Origin: Verrucomicrobiales bacterium
GTDB taxonomy: Bacteria; Verrucomicrobiota; Verrucomicrobiia; Limisphaerales; JAYPXF01
DNA length: 64,000 bases
Assembly (NCBI GenBank): GCA_002715965.1
Contig: PBAL01000024.1
Span: 1-64,000, forward strand
Direction: 5' to 3'
The notes below the pieces were generated by a model. The model was given only the letters and a program-made list of their open reading frames with translations, was not told the origin of the DNA and did no database searches. Of the stretch, positions 35,174-44,246 are shown piece after piece (the stretch's first letter is position 1; each line of letters opens with the position of its first letter). The position numbers and the translations under genes were made by a program.

Positions 35174-36334
35174 CTATGGGTGTTCCAAGGCTGTGCAGAG
35201 TCGCATGACTTCTTGTGCTGCGCGGGCGGGGGCTCCGGGTTTTCCCAGATTGCGGGTGAGTTCCTCGAGTTGCAGGCTTACCCCCGCATAACGGTCTTCG
35301 TCCTGTAGAAGGTCGATCACGGCGTTTGCGAGGTTTTCCGGTGTTGCATCATCCTGGACGAACTCCGGATAGACGGCTTGCTTGGCGAGCAGATTGGGCA
35401 TGGAGAGGTAAGGCACTTTCACCAATCGCTTTCCAATCTGGTAAGTGAGGGGGGAGGTCTTGTAGAAGGCCACGGCCGGAAGTCGATGCATGGCGCATTC
35501 GAGTGTGATAGTGCCGGTTTTGGTCAGGGCCACATCGGCTTTGACGAGCAATGATTCGGGGTTGCCGTGCTGAATCGTACAATTTGGAATTCCTTGAACC
35601 GCGCGGGTGGCGAGTTCGTGCATTTCGTCGTTGGGCAGGAGGATGCGAAACGCTGCCGGGGTGGCAGACGCGATACTGCGTGCCGCATCAACGACCACGG
35701 GCAGGTGCTTTGCCAACTCGCCACGGCGGCTCCCGGGCATGATGGCCACCAAGGGAGGGTTGTTTGGCTTCTTCGCGGTGCGTCGCTTACCGGCGTGTCT
35801 TCCCACGATGGGGTGCCCGACGAATTCAACGTGGAATCCGGGTAGGCGTTCGTTCCACCATTCGCGTTCGAAGGGCAGAATGCTCAGCAGCAGATCGAAG
35901 TCGCGCGCCATTTTATTTGCGCGGCCGGGCCGGGATGCCCAAACCTGCGGGGAGACGTACTGAACGATCTTGGGATTCCATCCCGTATGCGAAAGGTAAT
36001 GTCGCTGATAGTCACGGAACGTCGCGATTAGGCGAGAATTGAAGCCGCCGAAGTCCACGCAGATGATAACGTCAGGTCGGCGCTCTACCGCGAGTTCGAG
36101 GAGTTGGTAGAGGAATCGGCGAAAGGTAAAGTAGCGTTTGATGACTTCGCACAGGCCGATCACCGCGTGTGCGGTCATGTCGAAGCTCAGATCGACACCG
36201 GCAGTTTTCATTCTCGGCCCACCGACGCCGAAGCAATCCACCTCCGATTGCTTTTTCAGTTCGGTGACGAGTTCGGCAGCCAGCAGGTCACCGCTTGGTT
36301 CGCCGGCGATGAGCATGATGCGCTTGGGCTTCAT
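35174..36334 (-). CDS. lpxB: Lipid-A-disaccharide synthase LpxB
   Basis: A 386-residue glycosyltransferase (GT19) that joins UDP-diacylglucosamine and lipid X to make the lipid A disaccharide at the inner membrane. Family features are MLIAGEPSGDLLAAELV at the N-terminus, CVDFGGFNSRLI, YVSPQVWASRPGRANKMARD, FVGHPIV, MPGSRRGELAKHLPVV and KTGTITLECAMHRLPAVAFY. The start at 36334 overlaps the stop of the Gfo/Idh/MocA gene by ATGA, which fixes it; the longer frame to 36727 is a shadow of that gene. It shows that the organism makes lipid A. Confidence 0.95.
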   Translation of the reverse strand: MKPKRIMLIAGEPSGDLLAAELVTELKKQSEVDCFGVGGPRMKTAGVDLSFDMTAHAVIGLCEVIKRYFTFRRFLYQLLELAVERRPDVIICVDFGGFNSRLIATFRDYQRHYLSHTGWNPKIVQYVSPQVWASRPGRANKMARDFDLLLSILPFEREWWNERLPGFHVEFVGHPIVGRHAGKRRTAKKPNNPPLVAIMPGSRRGELAKHLPVVVDAARSIASATPAAFRILLPNDEMHELATRAVQGIPNCTIQHGNPESLLVKADVALTKTGTITLECAMHRLPAVAFYKTSPLTYQIGKRLVKVPYLSMPNLLAKQAVYPEFVQDDATPENLANAVIDLLQDEDRYAGVSLQLEELTRNLGKPGAPARAAQEVMRLCTALEHP

Positions 36335-37374
36335 GCGTTTTGGGTGCGGATCTGCGCGGTGATCTCGAAGGCAAGGTCGAGTGCCTGTTTGGCGGTGGCT
36401 CCACTGACGAGGGGCGTGCGTCTTTCCTGCACGCATTCCACGAAGTGTCGGAGTTCCAACTTGAGTGGCTCGTCCTTCTCGATCGGGACGGGTTCGCGAA
36501 CGATTTTCTTGCCGCCGAATTCGCTGACGATTGCGGAGTCCTTGGCAGAGAAAAGCTTCTTCAGCAACGAACTTTCCTGGGCCTCGGCTGCTGCCAATTG
36601 ATAGGCAAATCCTTCCTGTGCCTGGTAATCCAGGGAGATGTAGCTCGGCTTGTCCCCTCCGCTGAAGACGCGGATTTTGCGCATCTTCTCGGGACTGACA
36701 CGGCTGACGGTGACGTTGGCGACGCATCCGTTTTCGAATCGAAGACGCGCGTTGGCGATATCCTCACTCTTGCTCAAGACAGGAATTCCAACGGCATCGA
36801 CGCTTTTGACTGGTGACTTTACGAAGGCGAGAACGATGTCCAGATCATGAATCATCAGGTCGAGGACGACGCCGATATCGGTGCTGCGTTTCGGATAGGG
36901 GGAAAGGCGATGGGTCTCGATGAAGCGCGGATGAGCCGCAGTCTTTTCGAGGAACGAAAAGACGGGGTTGAATCGCTCCACGTGTCCAACCTGCAACACG
37001 AGATCGCGATCGTGTGCCAGTTTCACGAGCTGGGTTGCTTCTTCAGCCTGGTCGGTCATCGGTTTCTCGACGAGGAGATGCTTGTCCTGTGCGAGCAGTT
37101 GTTGGGCGATCGCGAAATGCGTGGAAGTAGGGGTGACGATGCTGAGCGCGTCGCACTTGCCGGTTAGGATCTCAATGGAATCAAAGGGCTGTCCGCCGTG
37201 TTGAGAAGTGATGGATTTTGCGGTCTCAACGTTGGAGTCAAAAACACCGACGAACTCGATTTCGTGAGTGCGGGAGAGTTCAGCGTAGAGGCGCGCGTGG
37301 TGTTGGCCCAAAGCGCCCACGCCAATGACGCCGACTTTCAGGCGGGTTTGGGAATTCGCGTTGGGCTCAGGCAC
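36331..37374 (-). CDS. Gfo/Idh/MocA oxidoreductase coupled to lpxB (GnnA-like)
   Basis: A 347-residue cytosolic oxidoreductase: LKVGVIGVGALGQHHARLY (Rossmann), DALSIVTPTSTHF, HLLVEKPMTDQAEEA (the EKP motif), VGHVERFNPVF and LMIHDLDIVLAF (His-Asp). There is no signal peptide, unlike the exported paralogue at 17516-18874. The ATGA overlap with lpxB suggests a lipid A role. In some bacteria a Gfo/Idh/MocA enzyme (GnnA) oxidises UDP-GlcNAc at C3 to allow amide-linked lipid A. No GnnB transaminase is seen nearby, so this assignment is tentative. Confidence 0.82.
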   Translation of the reverse strand: MPEPNANSQTRLKVGVIGVGALGQHHARLYAELSRTHEIEFVGVFDSNVETAKSITSQHGGQPFDSIEILTGKCDALSIVTPTSTHFAIAQQLLAQDKHLLVEKPMTDQAEEATQLVKLAHDRDLVLQVGHVERFNPVFSFLEKTAAHPRFIETHRLSPYPKRSTDIGVVLDLMIHDLDIVLAFVKSPVKSVDAVGIPVLSKSEDIANARLRFENGCVANVTVSRVSPEKMRKIRVFSGGDKPSYISLDYQAQEGFAYQLAAAEAQESSLLKKLFSAKDSAIVSEFGGKKIVREPVPIEKDEPLKLELRHFVECVQERRTPLVSGATAKQALDLAFEITAQIRTQNA

Positions 37375-37451
37375 GGCGGGAGTCTAGCGATGCGCGAATT
37401 TGCGCGGAAGCAAAAGTGAAGCTGATGCCAACGATGATGTCGGGATGAAGG

Positions 37452-39863
37452 CTATCCGGCGGATTCTTCCAGTGGCCGCACGGTGTGGTATTCGTTGATC
37501 TTTGGATTGGTCAGGGATTGTCGCTTGCCACCCGGCCAGATGATCTGGATTTCGCGGACTTCCTTGGTGTCGCCAATTCCAAAGTGCTTGGTGGTGGAAT
37601 GCTGGGTTCGATACGAATCACCACTCACCACGACACCTTCGTATTTCCGCGACGCGGTGGTCACGCGAATCTTCGCTCCCATCACGGTCTGGCCCGGAGC
37701 GGGATGGAGTTTGACGCCGATCCAGTTGCCGTTCTGTTTCCAGGTGTTCTTGTAGACGTGGAATTTGTGATCCATGCGTTGATCTCCGACCGCGCGTTCG
37801 AGCACCGCGAGATCCACCCGGCCATCGAGATCGAAATCTTCCGCCACGACGCATCGGGAATCGTAGGCAAAGCCCACGTTCAACAGGAAACCAATGTTCA
37901 CGAAGTTTGAACCGCCGTTGTTGGCAAATAGCACGTTCTTCTCGTAGCCGTTCCAGGACATCTTGCTGTTGCGCTGCCATTCGTTCATGTAGAGCTGGCG
38001 GAAGACGGCATTGGTGCCGCGATGCTGCGCGTAGACGTCGTGCGTCCAGTAACGCGTGCAGTAGTCCTTGCAGCTGCCGGCACTCACGTGGCCATTGGCG
38101 ACGTAGAGGTCGAGGTTGCCGTCGTTCGCGAAATCCAGTGCCGCGCAACCCCAGGCCCAACCGGTGCGTGCGACTTGGTCAAGAAAAGCCGGTTGTCTCA
38201 TCCGACTGTCCGCGCCGAGATACATGCGATTTCCATAAGCCATACGCATGCGCATCTTGGAGATATCGGGAAAGTCGTCGCGCTTGAGACCCATTGACTC
38301 GAGCCGGCGCGCGGTGGTCGAACTCATGCCGGTGACATACAGATCGAACCTCGCGTCGTTGTTGAAATCCGCCAGCACGTGGCCCATTCCAAAGTTGGCG
38401 CGCTCATCCAGGTATTCCTTCGAAATGTCTTCCAGGCCTTTGCCCGTGTTACGGAAGACATCCACGCCGGCGAAGTCATTCACCGTGAGCAGATCAAGAT
38501 CGTGATCTCCGTCCAGGTCGACGAAAGACGCGCTGTAGGCGAATCGATTGCGCTTGGCGCTCATGCCGAGTTTATCGGTGAGATCAGAGAAACTGCCATC
38601 GGGTTGTTGGATCAGCAGATAGCCGAGGTCGCTGTTGTTGGCGTCGTAGAAGGGGTTGGGCATGAAACCGTGTGCGTAAGGTGTCCGGTATTGGCCGATG
38701 AACAAGTCCAGACGCCCGTCGCCATTCAGGTCGCCGGCAGAGGTGACGGAGGGTACCGCCAGTCCTCGTTCGGCGCGAAACGCGAGACGTGGTTCGGTCA
38801 CAAACCCCTCCGAGCTTCCCTGATAGATGTAGACTCCGGTGTCAGGGACGATCAGCGCCATATCGTTCGTTCCGTTGGAACTGAAGTCTCCGACAACAGC
38901 CCTCATGTAGGGGAACACATCCGAAAGCTTCTTCTGAGTCACACCTGCGGGCATGCGCTGGACGAGTTTGTCGAGCTTGAAACTGAAATCGCCCTGGTTC
39001 CAATACACGATATTGATCTGCGGAAATGCCAGGTCGGGGTAGCCATCGCGATTCAGGTCCGCTGCGAGGGTCATCTCCATTCCGGCTGCCGGACCGGGTG
39101 GCAACTTGGGAAGCTCCACTTCGGTAAATGCAGTTTCACCGACGCGGGAGAGGAGGCTCAGGTCCTGCGCTGCAATTTCTTTGGGAATGAAATGTCCGAG
39201 TGGGTCTTTCTTGCCGGACCATACAACTCGCAGCTTTCCTGCAAGGATGTGGCGCGACTTGTTCTTCTCGTTCTGTGAGTGAATGGAAAAACTGATGACA
39301 GATTGATCCGGCGAGTCATCGCCTCGGGTGAAGTTGCGATGATGCCATTCGGTTTGAACAATCCTCATGCCGGCGTTTTGTTGCTCCATAAGCCAATCCT
39401 TGAACTGAGCCGATGACCACTCAATTGCTTGGCCGGTCAACCGTCGTCGGGTGACGCCGTGAGACAGTTTTGATTCCCGGCTAAACGCTCGGACTGTAAT
39501 CTTTTCGAAACCAAGGCTGCCGAGCACAGCCAGCTTTTGTTCGGAAACTCGAATCCGGTCCCAGAGATCCACAAACGTGTCTTCGTATTGCTGCGCGGAA
39601 ATTTCGTCTGCCCAGATGGTTTCATCGAGCCGCTCCCGTTCGGCAATCGCGGCCTCGGTTGCACTCTCCAGGTCGAGTGTCGGGTCAGGCAGATTTGTTT
39701 CTGACTTCGCGACCGGGACGACAGATTGTTTTTGAGGCTTGGCTGGATCGACGGCGACCGGTCCGCTGTGCTTGGCGGGCTTTTGCAGGGTGAGTGCGAG
39801 CAGTACAGCGCCGAGGATTCCGACGATCCAAGGCCATTTTGATGCGGAGGTTTCTTCCGGCAT
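37452..39863 (-). CDS. FG-GAP/VCBS repeat protein with ASPIC/UnbV domain
   Basis: An 803-residue membrane-anchored or secreted propeller protein. The N-terminal helix WPWIVGILGAVLLALTL is followed by a linker and a propeller with calcium-type loops: DLNRDGYPDLAF, DLNGDGRLDLFIG, DLDGDHDLDLLT, DFNNDARFDLYV, DFANDGNLDLYV, DFDLDGRVDLAV. The end is an ASPIC/UnbV domain (TVMGAKIRVTTASRKYEGVV through IQIIWPGGKRQSL), as in CRTAC1-like proteins. These usually mediate adhesion or binding; no enzyme motif is seen. It stands alone, 77 bases before the GnnA-like gene. Confidence 0.88.
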   Translation of the reverse strand: MPEETSASKWPWIVGILGAVLLALTLQKPAKHSGPVAVDPAKPQKQSVVPVAKSETNLPDPTLDLESATEAAIAERERLDETIWADEISAQQYEDTFVDLWDRIRVSEQKLAVLGSLGFEKITVRAFSRESKLSHGVTRRRLTGQAIEWSSAQFKDWLMEQQNAGMRIVQTEWHHRNFTRGDDSPDQSVISFSIHSQNEKNKSRHILAGKLRVVWSGKKDPLGHFIPKEIAAQDLSLLSRVGETAFTEVELPKLPPGPAAGMEMTLAADLNRDGYPDLAFPQINIVYWNQGDFSFKLDKLVQRMPAGVTQKKLSDVFPYMRAVVGDFSSNGTNDMALIVPDTGVYIYQGSSEGFVTEPRLAFRAERGLAVPSVTSAGDLNGDGRLDLFIGQYRTPYAHGFMPNPFYDANNSDLGYLLIQQPDGSFSDLTDKLGMSAKRNRFAYSASFVDLDGDHDLDLLTVNDFAGVDVFRNTGKGLEDISKEYLDERANFGMGHVLADFNNDARFDLYVTGMSSTTARRLESMGLKRDDFPDISKMRMRMAYGNRMYLGADSRMRQPAFLDQVARTGWAWGCAALDFANDGNLDLYVANGHVSAGSCKDYCTRYWTHDVYAQHRGTNAVFRQLYMNEWQRNSKMSWNGYEKNVLFANNGGSNFVNIGFLLNVGFAYDSRCVVAEDFDLDGRVDLAVLERAVGDQRMDHKFHVYKNTWKQNGNWIGVKLHPAPGQTVMGAKIRVTTASRKYEGVVVSGDSYRTQHSTTKHFGIGDTKEVREIQIIWPGGKRQSLTNPKINEYHTVRPLEESAG

Positions 39864-40354
39864 GATGAGGTGGGCTGAAAGTAGCTGAGTGGAAGGCTGA
39901 GGCCAAAGTTAATGTCTGTGCGGGTCGATTGTCCGAATGAGTGGGACCAACCGAACGCAATTTGGGTTCGAAGATTAGGACAAAGATTAGGAACTTGGGA
40001 TGCACAAGATATTGAGGTTGCTATGCTCCACGCACCCATCACCATGTGGATTGAGGCTGCAATTGGGTTGATAGAGATGGCGACATTTAGTAGTAAGCGG
40101 GGGTAACGGAAGACTGCGTCCAGCCACGGTGTGGCGTGATCGAGCGAGTGAAATCGGTCGATTTCGTAGAGCGTGTGGGGACTCCTCCTATGGCGAGAGG
40201 GCGTCAGGTGAGGCTTCCTGCTCCGCGGCTGGAATTGTGCTTCAGGGGCTTGATTACCACCAGCCGGACAATTCGTTATGTCTGAACTGCGAACCGAATC
40301 GCCGTGTTTGCAGGCGCCTCTGGCAGAATCTGGGCCGTTGTTCAACGGCCGACC
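39864..40354. other. Intergenic region with palindrome, no convincing gene
   Basis: Open frames run through on both strands but lack coding character. A near-perfect palindrome, GGCCGTTGTTCAACGGCC, lies near 40333-40350. The stretch around 40180-40230 resembles the short GC-rich repeats common between Verrucomicrobia genes. It probably carries the promoter of the FG-GAP gene (next to 39863). Confidence 0.4.
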
Positions 40355-40531
40355 GGAGCATCGGGCGAGCTCGCCGCCAGTTTCATCGCGGATGATGGTT
40401 TCGCCGGTACCGGTATCCAGTTTTGGGGTGTCGCCGATGGTCTCGGCGTAGCGCCTGGCGGTTTCTTCGTCCACCTGGGCGAGGTCCTGGATGCGGCCCG
40501 CGAGTTGGTTGAATTGTGCTTCGGTCATCAT
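40355..40531 (-). CDS. Small acidic hypothetical protein downstream of ftsZ
   Basis: From the tandem ATGATG at 40531 the frame reads MMTEAQFNQLAGRIQDLAQV, DEETARRYAETIGDTPKLDT and GETIIRDETGGELAR, a compact acidic domain of about 55 residues that looks genuinely coding. The natural end seems lost: the frame runs on past a palindrome near 40340 as sequence without coding character, so the 3' boundary given is where the protein-like part stops. I do not recognise a family. It is in the same direction as ftsZ, 250 bases downstream. Confidence 0.45.
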
Positions 40532-40562
40532 ATTTGGGAGTTGGGGACTGCTCGCTCCTGTG

Positions 40563-40594
40563 GAGCTCGGGCGGACTCGCGAGCTCGTTCCTCC
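40563..40594. repeat. Second copy of the palindromic REP-like element
   Basis: Bases 40573-40594 match the element at 2191-2212 (opposite orientation) in 20 of 22 positions. GAGCTCG (40563-40569) and CGAGCTC (40580-40586) form a short stem. It lies between ftsZ and the small ORF, so it may also help end the dcw transcript. Confidence 0.55.
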
Positions 40595-40765
40595 ACTATT
40601 GCGCAGGCGCAGCCGATCGCCGTCGCTGATCATCTGCAGGCCTTCGGCATTGGCGCTGCGGGATTGTTGCAGGAGGGCGGTGGTGAGGTCCGTATCCACG
40701 CCTTTGATGTCGGCGGCCATTGCCAGACCGGCGGGACCGGTGCCGACAACCACCACATCGTTCAC
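40595..40765 (-). pseudogene. Unidentified ORF fragment just after ftsZ
   Basis: A minus-strand frame begins 15 bases after the ftsZ stop with NDVVVVGTGPAGLAMAADIK and continues DLTTALLQQSRSANAEGLQM until it meets the REP-like element. The opening recalls a nucleotide-binding GTGPAG loop of flavoproteins, but what follows does not continue that fold. It may be a fragment or chance coding. Confidence 0.3.
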
Positions 40766-40780
40766 CGCGGCCGTTGTCGA

Positions 40781-42049
40781 TCAACCGACGCTCAACGTCA
40801 TGCCCCGGCGGACGAAGGTTGGTACATCAAGATCCTCGCCTTTGTAGAGCGTGGGTTCGCTTTTGTCGAAGCGGCCCTTGGGAATCATATCGAGCGGAAG
40901 CTGCGGATGAACGGCGCGGTTTTTCTTGCCGCGCCGGCGCCATGATTTCCCTACGGGACTGGGTGCAGCCGTGGGGAATTCCTGCTGTTCCTCGACGTGT
41001 GTATCGAGCGCTTCAGATTCCGCAATTGCGCTGCCTGCTGGCGCACTCTGAACTTCTATGGGAGCAATCGTTTCTTCCTCTTCCTCGCTGTTGGCTGCAA
41101 TCAAGGTGACGATGATCTGATCGCCAAGCGTGTCGTCAATGTTGGCACCGATCTTTACCTCGGCTTTTTCGCAATGACGATGAAGCTGCTCCGTGAGTCG
41201 GGTCAGTTCGGCCATGGAAAGGCTCGACGCGCCGCTGATGGAAACCAGTACTGCCTCGGCATGCGACAGAACCTTGCCTTCCTCCAGCAGCGGATGTTTA
41301 ACCAGATTGTCGACCGCATCGCGAATCCGATGCGAGCCGCCGGCTTCGACGGTTGCAAAGGAACTCTGGGCGTGCCGGCTGCGAATCAGGGATCGGAGAT
41401 CGGCAAAGTCCACGTTGAGTTCACCGGTTTCACTCACCAGCTTCCAGATCGCACGAACACCTTGAGCGACATACTCATTGGTCGTGGAAAAGGTATCGAC
41501 CAGGCTGGCACTTTCATCGATGAGCTTGAAGACCTTCTGGTTGGGCAGACAAATCACACCGTCCGCGCTTTTCTTGAGATCGGATAGTCCTTCCTTTGCC
41601 TGTTCTTCCTTGCGGCGCCCCTCAAGTTCAAAAGGTAGCGTCACAAAACAAATCACGAGCGCTCCGGCTTCCTTGGCGCGAGCCGCAATAATCGGGGCCG
41701 CGCCAGTTCCCGTGCCACCGCCCAAACCGGCGAGGACAAAAACAAGGTCCGTGTTTTGGCAGAGGATCTCGATGTCGTCGGCGTTTTCGCGAATCGCCGA
41801 GCGCCCGCGATCGGCCTCACCACCGGCGCCCAATCCTCCGGTGGTCTGCCGGCCAACGAGCATCTTGTGCGAGACTCCGTTGCGTGAGAGCACAGTGGAG
41901 TCGGTGTTCACGGCAATGAATTCCGCGCCGCTCAATCCGGACTTCTGCAGATGTTCTGCGATGTTGCATCCAGCGGATCCGACACCAAACACCTTGAGTG
42001 ACAGTTTGCCGGTCCCGGTTGACTCGTTCATTTCGATTGGTTCGTTCAT
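40781..42049 (-). CDS. ftsZ: Cell division GTPase FtsZ
   Basis: A 422-residue tubulin homologue that polymerises at midcell. The G-box is LAGLGGGTGTGAAPI, with FGVGSAGCNIAEHL at the N-terminus and a T7 loop ELNVDFADLRSLI holding the catalytic acid. A variable linker from about 320 is acidic then basic, and the C-terminal peptide is DVPTFVRRGM, which would bind FtsA. The start at 42049 lies in an ATGA overlap with ftsA. A later ATG (42031) is possible. It is the last gene of the dcw cluster. Confidence 0.95.
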   Translation of the reverse strand: MNEPIEMNESTGTGKLSLKVFGVGSAGCNIAEHLQKSGLSGAEFIAVNTDSTVLSRNGVSHKMLVGRQTTGGLGAGGEADRGRSAIRENADDIEILCQNTDLVFVLAGLGGGTGTGAAPIIAARAKEAGALVICFVTLPFELEGRRKEEQAKEGLSDLKKSADGVICLPNQKVFKLIDESASLVDTFSTTNEYVAQGVRAIWKLVSETGELNVDFADLRSLIRSRHAQSSFATVEAGGSHRIRDAVDNLVKHPLLEEGKVLSHAEAVLVSISGASSLSMAELTRLTEQLHRHCEKAEVKIGANIDDTLGDQIIVTLIAANSEEEEETIAPIEVQSAPAGSAIAESEALDTHVEEQQEFPTAAPSPVGKSWRRRGKKNRAVHPQLPLDMIPKGRFDKSEPTLYKGEDLDVPTFVRRGMTLSVG

Positions 42050-43269
42050 GCGGCCACAGCTTTCTTTGAGAACCATCCTTTGCTCCTCGATCGTCTCGAT
42101 CTTATTGCAGCGTAATTGACCAGACCGATCGCATGTGTGTTTTCCGGATCGTCCAGCAGGCCTTTGACTCCGTTGTGCGAACCCGCAGTGCCAATGGCCG
42201 CGTCCAGTTCAAACACTTCTTCCGCCAATTTCTTGATTCCCGAAATTCTCGCGCCACCACCGGTGAGCACGACGCCGGATCGGATCTGACTGTGCAGACC
42301 TTCGAAATCCAATTCGGCATCGATCAATTGAAAGGTCTCCTCAACTCGCGCGTGCATGATCTTGTGGAGGTGATCGAGGTTGATCTGCTTGTTCTGCAGC
42401 CCAAGCTCGTTCGGCAGACTGATCGACTTGCCGTGCAGTGCGCCATCGGCGGTTGCCGAGCCATGTTTCTTCTTCAACGAATCCGCGCAGTGGGTCGAAA
42501 CCTTGAGCCCGTAGGAAACATCGTTGGTCACGTGGTCTCCTCCAACGGCCAAGATGCCGGTGTGCCGGACGACCCCATTGCAATAGGCGACGTATTCGGT
42601 CGTTCCCGCACCCATATCGATCACCAAGGCACCGTTCTCCTTCTGCTCGGGACTTAAGACAGCCAATGATGACGCCAGTCCGCTGAAGACGAGTTCCTCG
42701 ACATCAATGTCCAGCCCACGAACGGCGAGTGCCGGATTCTGGAGGCGGGTGGTGACACCGTGAACCACATGAACATCCAGCTCCAGTTGGTTGCCCTTCA
42801 TGCCCACCGGATCCGCGATGCCCGATTGGCCGTTGACGGTGAAGAGCTGGCGGATTGCATGTAGAACCGTGTTTTCGGACGGCTTGTTGAATGCCTTGGC
42901 ACTGCGGAGCACATCTTCGACATCCGCCTGGGAAACTTCGTGTTCGGCAGATTCCACCCGATTGAAGCCGCGATTATTGAGACTGCGCAAATGCGCACCG
43001 GTCACACCGAGATAAACACTGCCTACTTCAACGTCGGCGGATTCCTCGGCTTTCACGATCGCGGCGCGGATATCTTCCTCGGCCTTCTCAAAGTTTACGA
43101 TCTCGCCCTTGCGAACACCGCGCGATGGCGCGGTCCCACCACCAATGATCGTGAGCCCGCCACTCTCGGTGAGTTCTCCCACCATGGCGCTGACCTTTGA
43201 GGTGCCAATCTCAAGTCCCACGATGATCTGGGACTTCTCCGAAAAGATTCTCGGGATGATGTTAAACAT
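42046..43269 (-). CDS. ftsA: Cell division protein FtsA
   Basis: A 407-residue actin-like protein that tethers FtsZ to the membrane. Actin-fold motifs are IVGLEIGTSKVSAMVGE (phosphate 1), VIDMGAGTTEYVAYCNG (phosphate 2) and VVLTGGGARISGI (adenosine). The SHS2/1C domain lies at about 85-165. The C-terminus SRRSRSKGWFSKKAVAA is a basic amphipathic membrane-targeting helix. It overlaps ftsQ by 8 bases and ftsZ by 4, so the three are tightly co-translated. Confidence 0.95.
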   Translation of the reverse strand: MFNIIPRIFSEKSQIIVGLEIGTSKVSAMVGELTESGGLTIIGGGTAPSRGVRKGEIVNFEKAEEDIRAAIVKAEESADVEVGSVYLGVTGAHLRSLNNRGFNRVESAEHEVSQADVEDVLRSAKAFNKPSENTVLHAIRQLFTVNGQSGIADPVGMKGNQLELDVHVVHGVTTRLQNPALAVRGLDIDVEELVFSGLASSLAVLSPEQKENGALVIDMGAGTTEYVAYCNGVVRHTGILAVGGDHVTNDVSYGLKVSTHCADSLKKKHGSATADGALHGKSISLPNELGLQNKQINLDHLHKIMHARVEETFQLIDAELDFEGLHSQIRSGVVLTGGGARISGIKKLAEEVFELDAAIGTAGSHNGVKGLLDDPENTHAIGLVNYAAIRSRRSRSKGWFSKKAVAA

Positions 43270-44245
43270 TGTTCACTTTGTTTCTGCGGACTGGTGGTCG
43301 CGACCGGGAGGGCTGAGTGGCCGGGCGGGAATCCTCCCAATGCAGCGGGACGTTGTTGGTGACTGATAGGTCAAGGCTGGCGATTTTCTTCCCCGCCTGC
43401 TTCGCAAGGTCGTGGATCTGGCGCCAGTGGGCAAACTGACGATCGAAGCGATTCTCCGTGGAGAATTTCACGTGCAATCCGTCTGCAGTCACGGCGGTGA
43501 GGATGCGCGATTTCTCCAACTGGATCTGGCGAATGTCGATCAGGCCAAGCATCGGAGATCGCCGGAAGTCGGCCACGAGTTGAAGAGCGGCCAGCACCTG
43601 GGGATTCATCAATTTTCCGGAGGTGCGCAACTCGGATTCATCGAATCCCCTGAGTTCGGGCAGGAGTTGGTAATCCAAGACGCGATGATCGGTCACGTGA
43701 TTGCGTCGCAAGGGCACGAGAACGTATCCCTGCGGATCCAGCGGGACGGTTGCGGTGTAGTGGCCGGCGCCGTTGGGATGCGGCAGGAGCATGGAAACTC
43801 GCGCAACGGCAAACCGTTCGGCGACCTTGATGCGCAGCTTGTCGGGGAGGATACGTTCAAGTGAAACAGCGGAGATCACAGGGATTCGTTCCAATTTGCG
43901 CTTCACCTGATGCAGGTCCAGGGCCATCAGGTTGTCCTGTGGCTTGACTCCCGCCCATTGCAGGATGGTTTCCTGAGTCAGGTAACCATCGGTCGAAACG
44001 TTGATCTGCCGGATGTTGAAGGCGGGGTTGCGGTAGACAAATTCAGTCAGGGACCAATCCACGCCTCGCCAAGCAATCAACACGATCACGGCGGCCACGA
44101 ACATTACGGAGAACAGACCGGTGGCCATCTTCCTACGTTGTCGCTTGAGCTGGTCGTTGCGCAGCTTCACATCGAGTACGTGACGATCCTTTTTCCGCCG
44201 ATTGACGGTTTTTCGTTTGGCCTTCTTTTTGGCTTTGGTTGGCAT
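43262..44245 (-). CDS. ftsQ: Cell division protein FtsQ
   Basis: A 327-residue bitopic divisome protein. A very basic cytoplasmic tail (KAKKKAKRKTVNRRKKDRH) precedes one membrane helix (GLFSVMFVAAVIVLIAW). A POTRA domain follows (FNIRQINVSTDGYLTQETIL ... LERIPVISAVSLERILPDKL) and then the beta domain. It links the FtsL/FtsI group to the Z-ring. The N-terminal tail is longer than in Proteobacteria. The gene is placed 1 base after ddl and overlaps ftsA, as in many classical dcw clusters. Confidence 0.9.
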   Translation of the reverse strand: MPTKAKKKAKRKTVNRRKKDRHVLDVKLRNDQLKRQRRKMATGLFSVMFVAAVIVLIAWRGVDWSLTEFVYRNPAFNIRQINVSTDGYLTQETILQWAGVKPQDNLMALDLHQVKRKLERIPVISAVSLERILPDKLRIKVAERFAVARVSMLLPHPNGAGHYTATVPLDPQGYVLVPLRRNHVTDHRVLDYQLLPELRGFDESELRTSGKLMNPQVLAALQLVADFRRSPMLGLIDIRQIQLEKSRILTAVTADGLHVKFSTENRFDRQFAHWRQIHDLAKQAGKKIASLDLSVTNNVPLHWEDSRPATQPSRSRPPVRRNKVNNV

Positions 44246-44246
44246 C

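Noticed and set aside
35174..36727. Longer LpxB starting at 36727
   Set aside because: The extra 131 residues are an out-of-frame reading of the Gfo/Idh/MocA gene; the ATGA overlap sets the start at 36334.
38379..39278. 299-codon plus-strand open frame
   Set aside because: Antisense shadow of the FG-GAP protein, whose Asp-rich repeat loops fix the coding strand.
39437..40765. 442-codon minus-strand frame as one gene
   Set aside because: Its second half overlaps the FG-GAP gene in another frame and has Pro/Ser/Arg-rich shadow composition. Only two short parts upstream look protein-like.
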